A DNA stretch of 59,450 nt from an uncultured Peptostreptococcaceae bacterium. Lineage in GTDB: Bacteria > Bacillota > Clostridia > Peptostreptococcales > Anaerovoracaceae. Of the stretch, positions 1 to 9,198 are shown piece by piece. Location: positions 1 to 59,450 of the forward strand of contig CAJOKT010000015.1 of assembly GCA_905235115.1 (NCBI GenBank). The letters are read 5' to 3'. The first letter of the stretch is position 1, and every line of letters begins with the position of its first letter. Below the pieces are notes generated by a model. That model was not told the origin of the DNA. It was given only the letters and a program-made list of their open reading frames with translations, and did no database searches. The position numbers and the translations under genes were made by a program.

Positions 1-57
1 ATGGCCATGGCAGCGGTATGTATCCTTGCGGTGAGAAGGCTCATCAGAAAAAGGTAA
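1..57 (+). CDS. C-terminal tail of an unknown, probably membrane-bound protein (partial)
   Basis: Only the last 18 codons lie in the window, ending at TAA 55-57. The residues are small and hydrophobic followed by an Arg/Lys-rich end (RRLIRKR), as at the end of a last membrane helix or of a sortase-anchored protein. The true start is outside the window. A strong intrinsic terminator follows 36 bases later, which fits a real gene end. Confidence 0.4.
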   Translation: MAMAAVCILAVRRLIRKR

Positions 58-93
58 AATAACTGGATAGTTATTTATAGTTCATCACACTCT

Positions 94-127
94 AAAGAGC
101 CGCAGGGCACAGCCCCGCGGCTCTTTT
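94..127 (+). terminator. Rho-independent terminator
   Basis: A 10-base stem (AAAGAGCCGC / GCGGCTCTTT) with a GC-rich loop is followed by a short T run. It ends the transcript of the partial gene at the left edge. Confidence 0.8.
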
Positions 128-204
128 CCATTATCAGAGATCGACAAGGAGTTTTTGAGCCCTTCAGCGGAGATAGAGATGGTGGAAAGATCTGGCGCTT
201 CTCA

Positions 205-475
205 GGACAACTGTGGCATTCACCATGGCTCAGGGTTAATGCTGCACCAACGTGATCCCCTGGGAGGCCTGGGTAGTGGGGAACATGAGGTTCTCCCACC
301 AGAGACGCGAGGCTTCCTTCAAGGCCATAGATAGGATCGCAAAGAGATATGACATAGAGATGGAGGTGCCGGACCCGTGATTTGAATCCGGGATCACGGA
401 ACCGACGAGTGCCCGGATCTCTCCACTCTGACGAGAGCGGTGGACTACTATAAATACCTCATGAGGGAGGTATGA
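205..475 (+). pseudogene. Decayed M20-family metallopeptidase/amidohydrolase remnant
   Basis: Plus-strand translation gives LRTTVAFTMAQG, stop, then NVIPWEAWVVGNMRFSH and KAIDRIAKRYDIEMEV. This is the dimerisation-domain signature of M20 amidohydrolases (family form roughly NVIPDEAWVVGNMRF). The frame is broken by TAA near 241 and TGA near 380. After a frame change a family-like C-terminus, RAVDYYKYLMREV, ends at TGA 473-475. The N-terminal metal-binding domain and most of the C-terminal catalytic domain are missing, so this is a deletion relic of a roughly 400-450 codon gene. A terminator still follows it. Family assignment rests on recalled motifs. Confidence 0.65.
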
Positions 476-497
476 CACGGATACTTATCATAAGATC

Positions 498-523
498 AAA
501 AAGACCCCGGCGGGGGTCTTTTT
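498..523. terminator. Bidirectional intrinsic terminator
   Basis: AAAAAGACCCC / GGGGTCTTTTT with a 4-base loop has A and T tracts on both sides. It lies directly at the end of the minus-strand LysR gene (stop at 525) and after the M20 remnant, so it can serve both strands. Confidence 0.85.
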
Positions 524-524
524 G

Positions 525-1400
525 TCAACCTTTATAGTAGTTATCTGCGAACTCTATGAACTTGCGCTGGGCGTATGTGAGGTACATGTTTTTGCGCCAG
601 ACCAGGCCAAGCCGTCTCTTGTAGGGCGGGTATACGATCCTGACGGCCCTGACCTCCCGGCTTTTGAGCTGATCCGTGGCTTTCTTTGTGGTTACAGACA
701 CGCCGTAGTTGTCGATCACCATCTGGTCACGCAGGGTGTAGTCGCATTCCATGATGACGTTGGGCTTGAAGTTGGCTGCGGCGTAAAGTGTGTCTATGAA
801 CTGCTGGAGATTTGTGTCCTCGCCGAGATTGATATAGTTCTCGTTCTCACAGAATCTGAGATCCACCTCATTCAGCTTGTACAGGGGGTTCTTTTTATTT
901 ACAAGAAGCACCATCTGATCCACGTAGAGGGTGTCGTAGTGGAGACGGGGATCGTTGGTCACGTTTATGCCGCCGATATAAAGGTCTATCTTGTTGTCCA
1001 GAAGCCCTGATATGTACGTGTTTCCTTCATAGGAATATCTGCTGATCTTGATCTTAGGATATTCCTTCATGAAGGCGCTGAGAAGGTCGCCCCACACGTA
1101 GGGGCTCAGCATCCCCAGTTTAAAGGTGTTTTCCCGCTCTCCCCGCATCTCCTTCATGACGTTCCGCCCGTTCTCAAGAGCCAGAAGGGCATCTTCTGCG
1201 TAGTCTCTGTACACCTTGCCGTAGTCGGAAAGGACGATGCCTCTTCCGCTTCGGATGAAAAGGGGCACACCCAGCTCATCCTCCAGTTTTTTGATGGTGG
1301 AGCTCAGCGAGGGCTGGGAGATGTGCAGGTATTCCGCGGTTTTGGACACGTGCTGCCGGTTGGCCAGCTCCAGAAAGTATCTCAGCTGTAATATTTCCAT
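525..1400 (-). CDS. LysR-type transcriptional regulator
   Basis: The 291-residue product has the standard LysR layout: an N-terminal winged helix (residues 1-60, MEILQLRYFLELANRQ and the HISQPSLSSTIKKLE recognition helix) and a periplasmic-binding-protein-like effector domain (about 90-290). The start chosen is ATG at 1400 because AGGTG sits six bases upstream; a GTG at 1409 is in frame but overlaps that site. It is divergent from hyuA, the usual position of a LysR gene relative to its target, so it probably controls the hydantoinase operon in response to a substrate. The effector is unknown. Confidence 0.9.
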   Translation of the reverse strand: MEILQLRYFLELANRQHVSKTAEYLHISQPSLSSTIKKLEDELGVPLFIRSGRGIVLSDYGKVYRDYAEDALLALENGRNVMKEMRGERENTFKLGMLSPYVWGDLLSAFMKEYPKIKISRYSYEGNTYISGLLDNKIDLYIGGINVTNDPRLHYDTLYVDQMVLLVNKKNPLYKLNEVDLRFCENENYINLGEDTNLQQFIDTLYAAANFKPNVIMECDYTLRDQMVIDNYGVSVTTKKATDQLKSREVRAVRIVYPPYKRRLGLVWRKNMYLTYAQRKFIEFADNYYKG

Positions 1401-1453
1401 GATCCACACCTATATATAAATTACAATGTATACTTATATAAACAATTATATCC

Positions 1454-1468
1454 TTGTTTCTATAACAA
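1454..1468. promoter_or_regulatory. Candidate LysR-box (TTGTT-N5-AACAA)
   Basis: A 15-base perfect inverted repeat (TTGTT TCTAT AACAA) lies in the 125-base gap between the LysR gene and hyuA. The form and place fit a LysR-type recognition site, but the region is AT-rich and a chance palindrome is possible. Confidence 0.4.
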
Positions 1469-1497
1469 TACAAGATTATATTTATGTTAGGATAAAG

Positions 1498-1511
1498 GAA
1501 TATTTATTCGA
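1498..1511. promoter_or_regulatory. Shared palindromic motif GAATATTTATTCGA upstream of hyuA
   Basis: The 14-mer is identical to the one next to the selD -35 box (14906-14919). Its core GAATATTTATTC is a perfect 12-base palindrome. It lies just upstream of the hyuA ribosome binding site, so a bound protein could block transcription. Function is inferred only from recurrence. Confidence 0.35.
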
Positions 1512-1525
1512 AAGAAGGTGATTGT

Positions 1526-3592
1526 ATGGAGAACAAGAGGATCCGAATCGGTGTCGATGTAGGGGGCACCAATACGGATATCTGTGCGATCAATGAAGAG
1601 ACTGCGGAACTCATGGTATACAAGCTTCCGTCCTCGGTGCATGACCAGTCTGAGGCAGTGGTGGAAGGTGTGAAGGTAATCGCCGAAAACTACGGCTTTA
1701 AGGGCGGGGACGTCACCAGGTTCATGCACGGTACCACGGTAGCGACCAACGCCATCCTCGAGGGAAGAGGAGCTGATACAGCCATGGTCACCACCGAGGG
1801 TTTCAGAGATCTTCTGGAGATCGGCAGACAGAAGCGTCCGGACCTCTATGACATGCAGGCAGATAAGGTGAGGACCCTTATCCGCCGTGAGAAACGAATC
1901 GAGATCAAGGAAAGAATGAAGTACTCGGGCGAGATCATCACACCACTGACTGACGAAGAGATCGACAGGGTGATCGGGGAGCTCAAAAAAGTAAACGCCG
2001 AGGCTGTTGCGGTCATGCTCCTTAACGCCTACATCAACAGCGAGAACGAGGAAAAGATCCAGAAGGCCATCAGGGAAAAGCTGCCTGATACTTTCCTCAC
2101 GGTGTCCAGCGACCTGTCCAGACAGTTCAGAGAGTACGAGAGACTCTGCGGGACCGTGCTGAACTCTTTCGTGGGACCCGAAGTCAAGAAGTACATGAAC
2201 AACCTCAAGAAGACCCTGGAGGATATAGGCATCATGAACACCTATATCAACCACTCCAACGGCGGACTGATGTCCATTGAGGAATCCATGCAGTACCCGG
2301 TGAAGACAGCCCTGTCCGGGCCTGCAGCCGGCGTGGTGGGCGCAAAATACCTCACTGACCTTGCAGGCGAGACCAGCATCATCACGGTGGACGTGGGCGG
2401 TACCAGCACCGACGTAAGTCTGGTGGTGGCGGGAAGCGTGGAGGCCTCCGATGAGAAGACCATCTCCGGCTATCCCGTAAGGATCCCGTCCATCGACATC
2501 AGCACCATCGGCGCTGGAGGAGGATCCATCGGCTGGATAGATTCCGGGGGAATACTGAAGGTGGGTCCCAAGAGCGCAGGAGCTGATCCGGGACCGGCGT
2601 GCTACATGCTGGGAGGTCAGGAGGCCACCATCACCGACGCCAGAGTGGTACTGGGCCATCTGAACAACAAGACCCTTCTCGGCGGCAGACTTCCCATCGA
2701 CAGCGACCTGTCATTCAAGGCTGTTCAGAAGCTGGCGGACAAGATCGGCATGGACGTCATGGAGACCGCCAGGGGAATAATATCCGTATCGAACTCCAAT
2801 ATCATCAAGGAGATCAAGAACGTGACGGTAGCCAAGGGATACAATCCCAGCGACTTCTGCCTGGTGCCCTTCGGAGGATCCGGACCGCTGCATGCGGCTG
2901 AGCTCATCGAAGAGATGAACATCAAAAAGGCTCTGGTGCCAAGTGCCCCGGGACTTTTGGCAGCCTACGGGCTTCTTACGGAAAACATGCGCCGGGACTT
3001 CGTACAGACCAGGGTGATGAACCTTGACGCGGACAGTATGGAGAGCTTCAGGATCCAGTTCAGAGATCTGGAAAAGGAAGCCGAGAAATGGTACGCACAG
3101 GAGAACATCCCCATGGAAAAGCGTGACAGGGAGTATTTCCTTGACATGAGATATCAGGGACAGAACCACGAGATAAGAGTTCCGGTGGACATCGACGCCA
3201 TCACCGATGAAAAGGAACTGAGAGCAGCCTTCATCAAGACCTACGAGAGGCTGTACTCCTTTAGCTCTGATGATGCGGTACAGATCGTTAACTTCGGCCT
3301 TTCGGCCATCGGAAACATCATCCTTCCGCTGGTGAATGAAGAGGAGTACGTGGGTGAGGATCCCTCAAAGGCCGTGATCGGTTCCAGAAGAGTTTACGAG
3401 GGAGGCGGATGTTTTGCGGACTACACACTCTACGACAGAGATCTTCTGGCCTGCGGAAACATCATTCCGGGACCGGCCATCGTGGAACAGATGGACAGCA
3501 CCACGGTGATCCTGGAGAACCAGTACGCTGTGGTGGACAAGTATCTGAACATGATCATCGAGAGATCGAAAGGAGGTGATGACGATGAGTGA
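1526..3592 (+). CDS. hyuA: Hydantoinase/oxoprolinase family protein, A subunit
   Basis: The 688-residue product matches the size of HyuA (ATP-dependent N-methylhydantoinase / 5-oxoprolinase A). The N-terminal hydantoinase/oxoprolinase domain has the phosphate-binding DVGGTNTD at residues 11-18. A second actin-like ATPase motif, VDVGGTSTD, lies near residue 290, with GAGGGSIGWID after it. HyuA and HyuB together hydrolyse a cyclic amide such as a hydantoin or 5-oxoproline with ATP; the exact substrate cannot be read here. GAAGGTGAT precedes the ATG. The stop codon overlaps the start of hyuB by eight bases, so the pair is translationally coupled. Confidence 0.88.
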   Translation: MENKRIRIGVDVGGTNTDICAINEETAELMVYKLPSSVHDQSEAVVEGVKVIAENYGFKGGDVTRFMHGTTVATNAILEGRGADTAMVTTEGFRDLLEIGRQKRPDLYDMQADKVRTLIRREKRIEIKERMKYSGEIITPLTDEEIDRVIGELKKVNAEAVAVMLLNAYINSENEEKIQKAIREKLPDTFLTVSSDLSRQFREYERLCGTVLNSFVGPEVKKYMNNLKKTLEDIGIMNTYINHSNGGLMSIEESMQYPVKTALSGPAAGVVGAKYLTDLAGETSIITVDVGGTSTDVSLVVAGSVEASDEKTISGYPVRIPSIDISTIGAGGGSIGWIDSGGILKVGPKSAGADPGPACYMLGGQEATITDARVVLGHLNNKTLLGGRLPIDSDLSFKAVQKLADKIGMDVMETARGIISVSNSNIIKEIKNVTVAKGYNPSDFCLVPFGGSGPLHAAELIEEMNIKKALVPSAPGLLAAYGLLTENMRRDFVQTRVMNLDADSMESFRIQFRDLEKEAEKWYAQENIPMEKRDREYFLDMRYQGQNHEIRVPVDIDAITDEKELRAAFIKTYERLYSFSSDDAVQIVNFGLSAIGNIILPLVNEEEYVGEDPSKAVIGSRRVYEGGGCFADYTLYDRDLLACGNIIPGPAIVEQMDSTTVILENQYAVVDKYLNMIIERSKGGDDDE

Positions 3593-5246
3593 GATAAATT
3601 CAATCACCCTTGAAATCATTGCCAACGGCATGACGTCCATCGCAGAGCAGATGGGAGTCATCCTCACAAAAACCGGATACAGCACCAACATCAAGGAAAG
3701 AAAAGACCTTTCGGTGGCCATCTTCAGCCCCCAGGGCAAGCTGCTGGCACTGGCCCAGCACATTCCTCTCCACTTCAGTTCTCTTTCGGGAGCGGTTGAG
3801 ATCCTGGCGGAAAAGTATGACGAGAGTGAGATCCACGAGGGAGACGTTTTCATCGCCAACGACCCCTACACCGGCGGCGGCTCCCACCTTCCCGACATAG
3901 TCATACTGAAGCCCGTATTTTACAAGGGCAAGCTGGTGGCTTTCATGGTCAACACCGGTCACCACGCCGACAGGTCCAGAAGAGGCCCCACCGTATATGA
4001 CGAAGGTCTCAGAATCCCGGTGATCAAGCTCTACGACAGAGGCAAGCTGGTCAGGGACGTGATGGATCTGATCATGCTGAATTTCCAGATGAAGTACGAG
4101 CGGCACGGCGACCTGAACGCCCAGATATTGACCAACCAGTACGGCAACGACAAGCTCATCGAGCTCATCGACAAGATCGGCCTTGAGACATATGAGGAAT
4201 TCTGCGTCAAGTGGCTGGAATACGGCGAGAAAAAATCCAAGATCGCCATATCCGAACTTAAGGACGGCGAGTACGAGTTCGAGGACTACATGGACAGCGA
4301 CGGAGCAGGCCACGAGGACCTGAAGATCAAGGTGAAGATCATCATCAGGGGCGACAACATCACCTTTGACTTCACGGGCACCTGCAAACAGGTGCCGGGC
4401 CCGTACAACTGCGTGCCCTGCGCACTGAAGGCCACCATCTACTATTCCATGCTGGCGGTGCTGGACAACTCCATCCCGGCCAATTCGGGATTCTTCGACA
4501 GCATCAACATCGTGGCGGAGCCGGGAACTCTGGTCTGGGCCACGGAGCCCGCACCGGTATCCGACCGTGAGAGCACCACGCAGAGGATCGCAGACGTTAT
4601 CTTCGGGGCATTCTCCAAGATGGATCCGAGGATGGTGGTAGCCGCAGGGAACGGCGCCCAGTCCTTCCTGATCTTCGACGGTGACGACAGAAGGTTCAAC
4701 AGACACTACGTCTACGTGGAGACAGTGGGAGGAGGATCTGGTGCCAGGTTCAACAAGGACGGGCTGGATACGGTGCACGTCCACATGACAAACACATCAA
4801 ATCTTCCCTGCGAGGCCCTGGAAATGGAATACCCGCTCCTGGTGGAAAGGTACGCCATGAGCGAGAACAGCTGCGGAGCAGGCAAGTACAGGGGCGGAAC
4901 AGGGATAGTGAGAGCCATAAGGGTGATAGACGAAAGTGGGAATACTTCAGTCAGTGCCGCGACAGAGCGCGCAAAATACAGACCCTGGGGACTTGAGGGA
5001 GGACAGGAAGGAGGAAATTCATCACTGAGAATCTACAGGGATGGGGAACTTATATCGTACGATCCGAAACCCAGAAACATACCTTTGAGATCTGGGGATA
5101 TCGTGGAATTGAGAACAGCCGGCGCAGGGGGTTATGGTCCGGTCACAGAGAGAGATCCCGATATTATAAAACAGGAACTCAGAGACGGCATAATCGATGA
5201 AAAGTGGATCTCCGATGCAGGGTTAGATCCGGACAGTTTCAGGTAA
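3585..5246 (+). CDS. hyuB: Hydantoinase/oxoprolinase family protein, B subunit
   Basis: The 553-residue product is a full-length hydantoinase B/oxoprolinase protein. Family signatures include NDPYTGGGSHLPD near residue 90 and a C-terminal GGTGIVRAIRV. It pairs with HyuA to open a hydantoin-like ring at the expense of ATP. ATG 3585 was chosen because AGGAGG at 3571-3576 is eight bases upstream; GTG 3576 and ATG 3579 are too close to that site. It overlaps hyuA and is followed after 14 bases by the NhaC-type transporter, so the three form one operon. Confidence 0.88.
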   Translation: MSEINSITLEIIANGMTSIAEQMGVILTKTGYSTNIKERKDLSVAIFSPQGKLLALAQHIPLHFSSLSGAVEILAEKYDESEIHEGDVFIANDPYTGGGSHLPDIVILKPVFYKGKLVAFMVNTGHHADRSRRGPTVYDEGLRIPVIKLYDRGKLVRDVMDLIMLNFQMKYERHGDLNAQILTNQYGNDKLIELIDKIGLETYEEFCVKWLEYGEKKSKIAISELKDGEYEFEDYMDSDGAGHEDLKIKVKIIIRGDNITFDFTGTCKQVPGPYNCVPCALKATIYYSMLAVLDNSIPANSGFFDSINIVAEPGTLVWATEPAPVSDRESTTQRIADVIFGAFSKMDPRMVVAAGNGAQSFLIFDGDDRRFNRHYVYVETVGGGSGARFNKDGLDTVHVHMTNTSNLPCEALEMEYPLLVERYAMSENSCGAGKYRGGTGIVRAIRVIDESGNTSVSAATERAKYRPWGLEGGQEGGNSSLRIYRDGELISYDPKPRNIPLRSGDIVELRTAGAGGYGPVTERDPDIIKQELRDGIIDEKWISDAGLDPDSFR

Positions 5247-5260
5247 AGGAGTGACTTGTT

Positions 5261-6688
5261 ATGAAAAGAGAATTCAAAAAAGTCGGCTTTCCGGCCGCAA
5301 TTGTGATCTTCCTGATAGTCGCGGCTATCATGGCTGTAGGTCTGGCAGTTCTTAAACTAAACACAATGGTAACCTTCTTATTGGCTTTCATCGCAATGGG
5401 AGTTATCGCAGCCATACTCGGCATGAGTCTGGATGACATTCAGGAGAACGTTCTCGTCGGATTCAGAAAATGCGCTCTGGTCGCGATGATCATGATCTCC
5501 GTAGGTATGATAGTAGGAAGCTGGATGATCTCCGGCATTATCCCATCCATCATCTACTACGGACTTAAGATCTTCACACCCGCATCCTTCCTTCCCGTAG
5601 GCTTCGTGGTCTGCTGTATCGTATCCTTCTTTACGGGATCCGCCTACTCGGCTCTGGGGACCATGGGAGTAGCCTTCATGGCCATCGGATACGGCATGGG
5701 GATCAATCCCGCACTTACCGCAGGAATGGCTGTATCGGGAGCCATCTTCGGAGACAAGATGTCACCTTTCTCCGATACTACCAACATGGCGCCTGCAGCT
5801 GCGGGGACCGATGTTTTCACCCATATAAGATCCATGCTGTGGACCATAGTTCCGGCATTTACCATCTCGGTGATCCTGTACTTCATCATGGGACTGAAAT
5901 ACAGCGGAGCAACCGAAGAGAGCCTTGCCACCATCAATGAGGTAATGGATGTCATCGCAGCAAACTTCAACATTCACCTGTGGCTCCTTCTGATCCCGGT
6001 CATCACCATAGTTCTGGTCATCAAGAAAGTGCCTGCAATGGTGGCTCTTATCATAGGAGCCGTCCTGGGAGTGGTGGTAGGACTGATCACTCAGCCCCAG
6101 TTCACATTCCAGCAGATCGTGACATCCATGGCTACAGGTTTCAGCGGCGACTTTGAGAATGCTGCCGTAAACAGGCTGCTTAACAGAGGCGGGATCAGCT
6201 CCATGCTGAACACCGTGGTCTACTGCTTACTGACCCTTGAACTCGGAGAACTCATGTACCAGATGGGAGTTCTGGATGCCGTTCTGGGCAAGATCCACAA
6301 ACTCATCCAGAGACCGGCGAACCTCATCATCACCACGCTGATATCCTGCCTGGTGACCGTAATGCTCACCACATCACAGTACATGGCCATCCTGCTTCCC
6401 GGAGAAGTATTCCAGGAGCAGTACAAGAAAGCAAAGGTCGCACCCTATGTTCTTTCCAGAACACTGGAGGACGGAGGTACGGTATTCGCCTTCCTGGTAC
6501 CGTGGTCGGCAGCGGCCATCTACACATACGGAGTACTTGAGGTCTCAGCTATGCAGTACCTGCCGTATGCATTCCTTCCCATTCTTTGCCCGCTCTGCGC
6601 AATAGTGCTTGCAATTACGGGAATCGGAGTATATGATACAGATAACAACAGTCTGAGAGGAAAGACTTTACAGAAGATCGAAGAATAA
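5261..6688 (+). CDS. NhaC-family Na+/H+ antiporter-like transporter (NhaC-1)
   Basis: A 475-residue protein with about eleven hydrophobic segments. The stretch GSAYSALGTMGVAFMAIG and the later SGAIFGDKMSPFSDTTN are the NhaC family signature. NhaC proteins exchange Na+ for H+, and relatives swap organic anions such as malate and lactate. Here the gene is between hyuAB and an alanine-dehydrogenase-family gene, so it may import the amino acid or hydantoin used by this operon. The second NhaC gene of the window (25817) is also followed by an Ald gene. AAAGGAGTGA precedes the start. Confidence 0.85.
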   Translation: MKREFKKVGFPAAIVIFLIVAAIMAVGLAVLKLNTMVTFLLAFIAMGVIAAILGMSLDDIQENVLVGFRKCALVAMIMISVGMIVGSWMISGIIPSIIYYGLKIFTPASFLPVGFVVCCIVSFFTGSAYSALGTMGVAFMAIGYGMGINPALTAGMAVSGAIFGDKMSPFSDTTNMAPAAAGTDVFTHIRSMLWTIVPAFTISVILYFIMGLKYSGATEESLATINEVMDVIAANFNIHLWLLLIPVITIVLVIKKVPAMVALIIGAVLGVVVGLITQPQFTFQQIVTSMATGFSGDFENAAVNRLLNRGGISSMLNTVVYCLLTLELGELMYQMGVLDAVLGKIHKLIQRPANLIITTLISCLVTVMLTTSQYMAILLPGEVFQEQYKKAKVAPYVLSRTLEDGGTVFAFLVPWSAAAIYTYGVLEVSAMQYLPYAFLPILCPLCAIVLAITGIGVYDTDNNSLRGKTLQKIEE

Positions 6689-6708
6689 TTGACCAGAAAG
6701 AGGCTGAA

Positions 6709-7878
6709 ATGGTTTTCGGTATTTTGAAAGAGATCAAGAACGGAGAGTACAGAGTCACCGCGACCCCCGCAGAGGTGGAGGTCCTGGTAGGCGACGGACA
6801 CGAAGTTCACATCGCAAAAAACGCGGGTTACAAGGCCGGCTTCGATGACGAAGAATACGCCGCAGCAGGAGCGATCATAGAGGAGTCCAACGAGGACATC
6901 TGGGCCAAATGCGACTTCGTGGCGAAGGTCAAGGAGATCGAGCCTTCGGAGTATGATCTTTTGAGGGAGGGGCAGATAATCTTCTGCTGTGTGCACCCGG
7001 CGGGGCACAGGGAAGAAGTGGACAAGCTCCTTGAGAAGAAGGTCATAGCCATAACCGCGGAAGATTCACACAGGTACGGTTCCCCCAACTGTGAGGCTGC
7101 CGGAAAGGCCGGCGCCTTCATGGGACTCTGGTCAATGATGACCATCAACGGAGGCTCAGGCAAGTTCGTAAGCGGTCTCGCAGGCGCGCCGGGCATCAAG
7201 GCGCTGGTGTGCGGAGCGGGAACTGTCGGAAAGGCTGCCGTGGAGACTTTGGTCAACATGGGTGCATGGGTAACTGTGGCGGACATCAACATAGGCATCC
7301 TCAGGGACCTTCAGCAGAAGTATGACGGCAAGATCAACACCATAATGTCCAACAAGGCGAACCTTTCTGCTGAGATAAAGAACACTGATCTGGTCATCAA
7401 CAGCGTGAGATGGCCCAAGGACGCAAAAGATTTCATGATCGACCGTGAGATGGTGCGCTCGATGAGAAGAGGATCGGTAATAGTCGATATAAGCAATGAC
7501 TATGGCTGCATCGAGACCTTCCATGAGACCACCCATGAGGACCCCACATACATCGAAGAGGGCGTGGTACACTACTGTGTGGCCAACATACCCGGAGCCA
7601 TTGCTGGCTCCACGTCCAAATCCCTGGCCGCAGGCGTTCTGGGACATTTCAGGAACATCATGAACCTGGGGCTGAAGGAAGCCATGGCGAGGGACGGGTA
7701 TCTGAGAAGGAGCCTGACGTGCTACAAGGGATATCTGACCCATCAGGAAACCTCTGCGATTCAGGACAGACCCTGGGTAAGACCGGAAGTCATCCTGGGA
7801 CTTGAAGGCAGAGAACTGGATCCTGCACCGCAGCCTACAATTTCGGTGTCTGATAACTTCTATCCGGAATTTCTTTAA
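6709..7878 (+). CDS. Alanine dehydrogenase/PNT family amino acid dehydrogenase (Ald-1)
   Basis: The 389-residue product aligns by eye with alanine dehydrogenase, which converts L-alanine and NAD+ to pyruvate, ammonium and NADH. Visible are KEIKNGEYRV (substrate Arg), AKVKEIE (catalytic Lys), CVHPAGHRE (catalytic His), the Rossmann motif GAGTVG with an Asp after strand two (VADIN, so NAD+), and VDISNDYG with the catalytic Asp. The active-site surroundings differ from true Ald (VHPAG instead of LHLAA) and the C-terminus is about 15 residues longer, so the substrate may not be alanine. It is the last gene before a terminator in the hyuAB-nhaC operon. Confidence 0.82.
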   Translation: MVFGILKEIKNGEYRVTATPAEVEVLVGDGHEVHIAKNAGYKAGFDDEEYAAAGAIIEESNEDIWAKCDFVAKVKEIEPSEYDLLREGQIIFCCVHPAGHREEVDKLLEKKVIAITAEDSHRYGSPNCEAAGKAGAFMGLWSMMTINGGSGKFVSGLAGAPGIKALVCGAGTVGKAAVETLVNMGAWVTVADINIGILRDLQQKYDGKINTIMSNKANLSAEIKNTDLVINSVRWPKDAKDFMIDREMVRSMRRGSVIVDISNDYGCIETFHETTHEDPTYIEEGVVHYCVANIPGAIAGSTSKSLAAGVLGHFRNIMNLGLKEAMARDGYLRRSLTCYKGYLTHQETSAIQDRPWVRPEVILGLEGRELDPAPQPTISVSDNFYPEFL

Positions 7879-7885
7879 GTGTAAA

Positions 7886-7920
7886 GCGGGCGGCAGCCGC
7901 TGCCCGCGAAATTTTTGTTT
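7886..7920 (+). terminator. Intrinsic terminator after Ald-1
   Basis: GCGGGC...GCCCGC forms a strong GC stem with internal pairing (GGCAGCCGCTGCC region), followed by GAAATTTTTGTTTT. It separates the hyuAB-nhaC-ald transcript from the racemase gene, although readthrough is possible since the next start is only 15 bases away. Confidence 0.7.
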
Positions 7921-7934
7921 TAGTGAGGGAAGGT

Positions 7935-9020
7935 ATGGAGAGATACCCGGTACTGGAGATAGATCTGAAGGCCATAAAACAGAATTCCATGGCGATGAAC
8001 AAAAAGATGAACGCCATGGGGATCAGGGTCTGCGGCGTGACCAAGGTGGCGGACGGCGACGTGAAGGTGGCTGAAGCCTACGCTCAGGGAGGCTGCGACC
8101 AGATAGGAAGCTCCAGAGTACAGCATCTGAAGGAGATCAAGGAAAAGGACAGCTCGGTCATAACCATGCTGGTCAGGATACCCATGGAGTGCGAACTGGA
8201 GGACGTGGTGAGATATGTGGACATCAGCCTCAACTCCGAGAGGTGCATCCTGGAGGCGCTGGACAGGGAGGCTGCCAGACAGGGCAGGATCCATTCGGTC
8301 ATCATCATGCTGGACTGCGGCGACAAGAGAGAGGGTGCCGAGGGGCTGGAGGAGCTCACGGAGCTCTGTGTTCTGGCTGAGGAACTTCCCAGTCTGAAGC
8401 TCATGGGCATAGGCACCAACTGGGGCTGCGTCAGCGGAGTGGATCCGGACCAGGAGAAACTGGAATTCCTGGCTGAGGCTGTGAGATCAGTCCAAAAGAC
8501 CCTGGGCCGCAAGCTGGAGATCGTGTCCGGAGGGAACTCCTCGCTTTTGCTGTGGATCTATCCGGGCAAACCGCTTCCGCCGGAGATAAATCACATCAGG
8601 GCAGGGGGCACCATAGCCAACCCCGTAACCTTCAGAATAAACCGAGGGATCGAGCTGGAGGGAAGAGACGAGCACTCCTTCAGACTAAAGGCCCAGATCG
8701 CCGAGATCAAGGTCAGGGAAATGGACCTGTCTGGCGGAGGTCTGAACTGGAGAGGCGACGTCATGGCCGCCAGCAAGGGCGGACTCAGGAAGAGGGCGAT
8801 AATAGATCTGGGAAGCGCCGACATCGGCAGCTGCAAGGATCTGATGCCCGTGGATGAGTCCATAGAGGTCATGGCGAATTCCAGCGATCACACCGTGCTG
8901 GACATTACGGACTGCGAGAGGGAATACAAGGTGGGAGACGTGGTGGAATTCTCCCTGAAATACAGCGCCCTCATGTACGCTTCATATTCCAGACACGTGC
9001 ACAAAAAATATATTGACTGA
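7935..9020 (+). CDS. PLP-dependent amino acid racemase, ornithine racemase-like (alanine racemase N-terminal fold)
   Basis: The 361-residue product has the type III PLP barrel of alanine racemases. The PLP lysine is expected at K37 in GVTKV. The downstream pattern ADGDVKVAEAYAQGGC, VDISLNSE, IIMLDCGDKREG and GIGTNWGC matches the ornithine racemase/YhfX branch better than Alr. It should interconvert the L and D forms of an amino acid in the cytoplasm. The start at 7935 matches the family N-terminus (YPVLEIDL) and has GAGGGAAGG before it; GTG 7923 lacks a site. Its place beside Ald and another racemase-fold gene suggests that D- or L-amino acids are fed to fermentation. Confidence 0.8.
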   Translation: MERYPVLEIDLKAIKQNSMAMNKKMNAMGIRVCGVTKVADGDVKVAEAYAQGGCDQIGSSRVQHLKEIKEKDSSVITMLVRIPMECELEDVVRYVDISLNSERCILEALDREAARQGRIHSVIIMLDCGDKREGAEGLEELTELCVLAEELPSLKLMGIGTNWGCVSGVDPDQEKLEFLAEAVRSVQKTLGRKLEIVSGGNSSLLLWIYPGKPLPPEINHIRAGGTIANPVTFRINRGIELEGRDEHSFRLKAQIAEIKVREMDLSGGGLNWRGDVMAASKGGLRKRAIIDLGSADIGSCKDLMPVDESIEVMANSSDHTVLDITDCEREYKVGDVVEFSLKYSALMYASYSRHVHKKYID

Positions 9021-9029
9021 GAAGATCAC

Positions 9030-9053
9030 AGGCACCCCCGCGGGTGCCTTTTT
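9030..9053 (+). terminator. Intrinsic terminator after the racemase gene
   Basis: AGGCACCC / GGGTGCCT with a short CGC-type loop and a following run of T residues. Confidence 0.85.
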
Positions 9054-9180
9054 ACATAGGCAGCAGTCGCAAAAGAAATATCAATAATAGCGATTGGACT
9101 ATAGAAATAATCTATTGGATAATGATACGGCTAAGTGATTACTATTTATGTATGAGGAGCCTTCAGAAGGTTCCTATTCC

Positions 9181-9198
9181 GTGTGCCCCGGGGCACAC
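9181..9198. promoter_or_regulatory. 18-base perfect palindrome in the leader of the next operon
   Basis: GTGTGCCCCGGGGCACAC is fully self-complementary and lies 22 bases before the start of the small membrane protein gene. A second imperfect hairpin (AGGAGCCTTC...AAGGTTCCT) lies just upstream at about 9155-9175. The 167 bases between the terminator and this gene hold no other feature. The palindrome could be an operator or an mRNA hairpin; there is no T run, so it is not a classical terminator. Confidence 0.45.

Noticed and set aside
1487-2659. Long open frame opposite hyuA
   Set aside because: It is a shadow frame, common in GC-biased genes; it has no ribosome binding site and no recognisable domain, and hyuA is well supported.
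3600-4784. 394-residue open frame opposite hyuB
   Set aside because: Low-complexity His/Val/Asp-rich translation typical of antisense shadows of a real gene.
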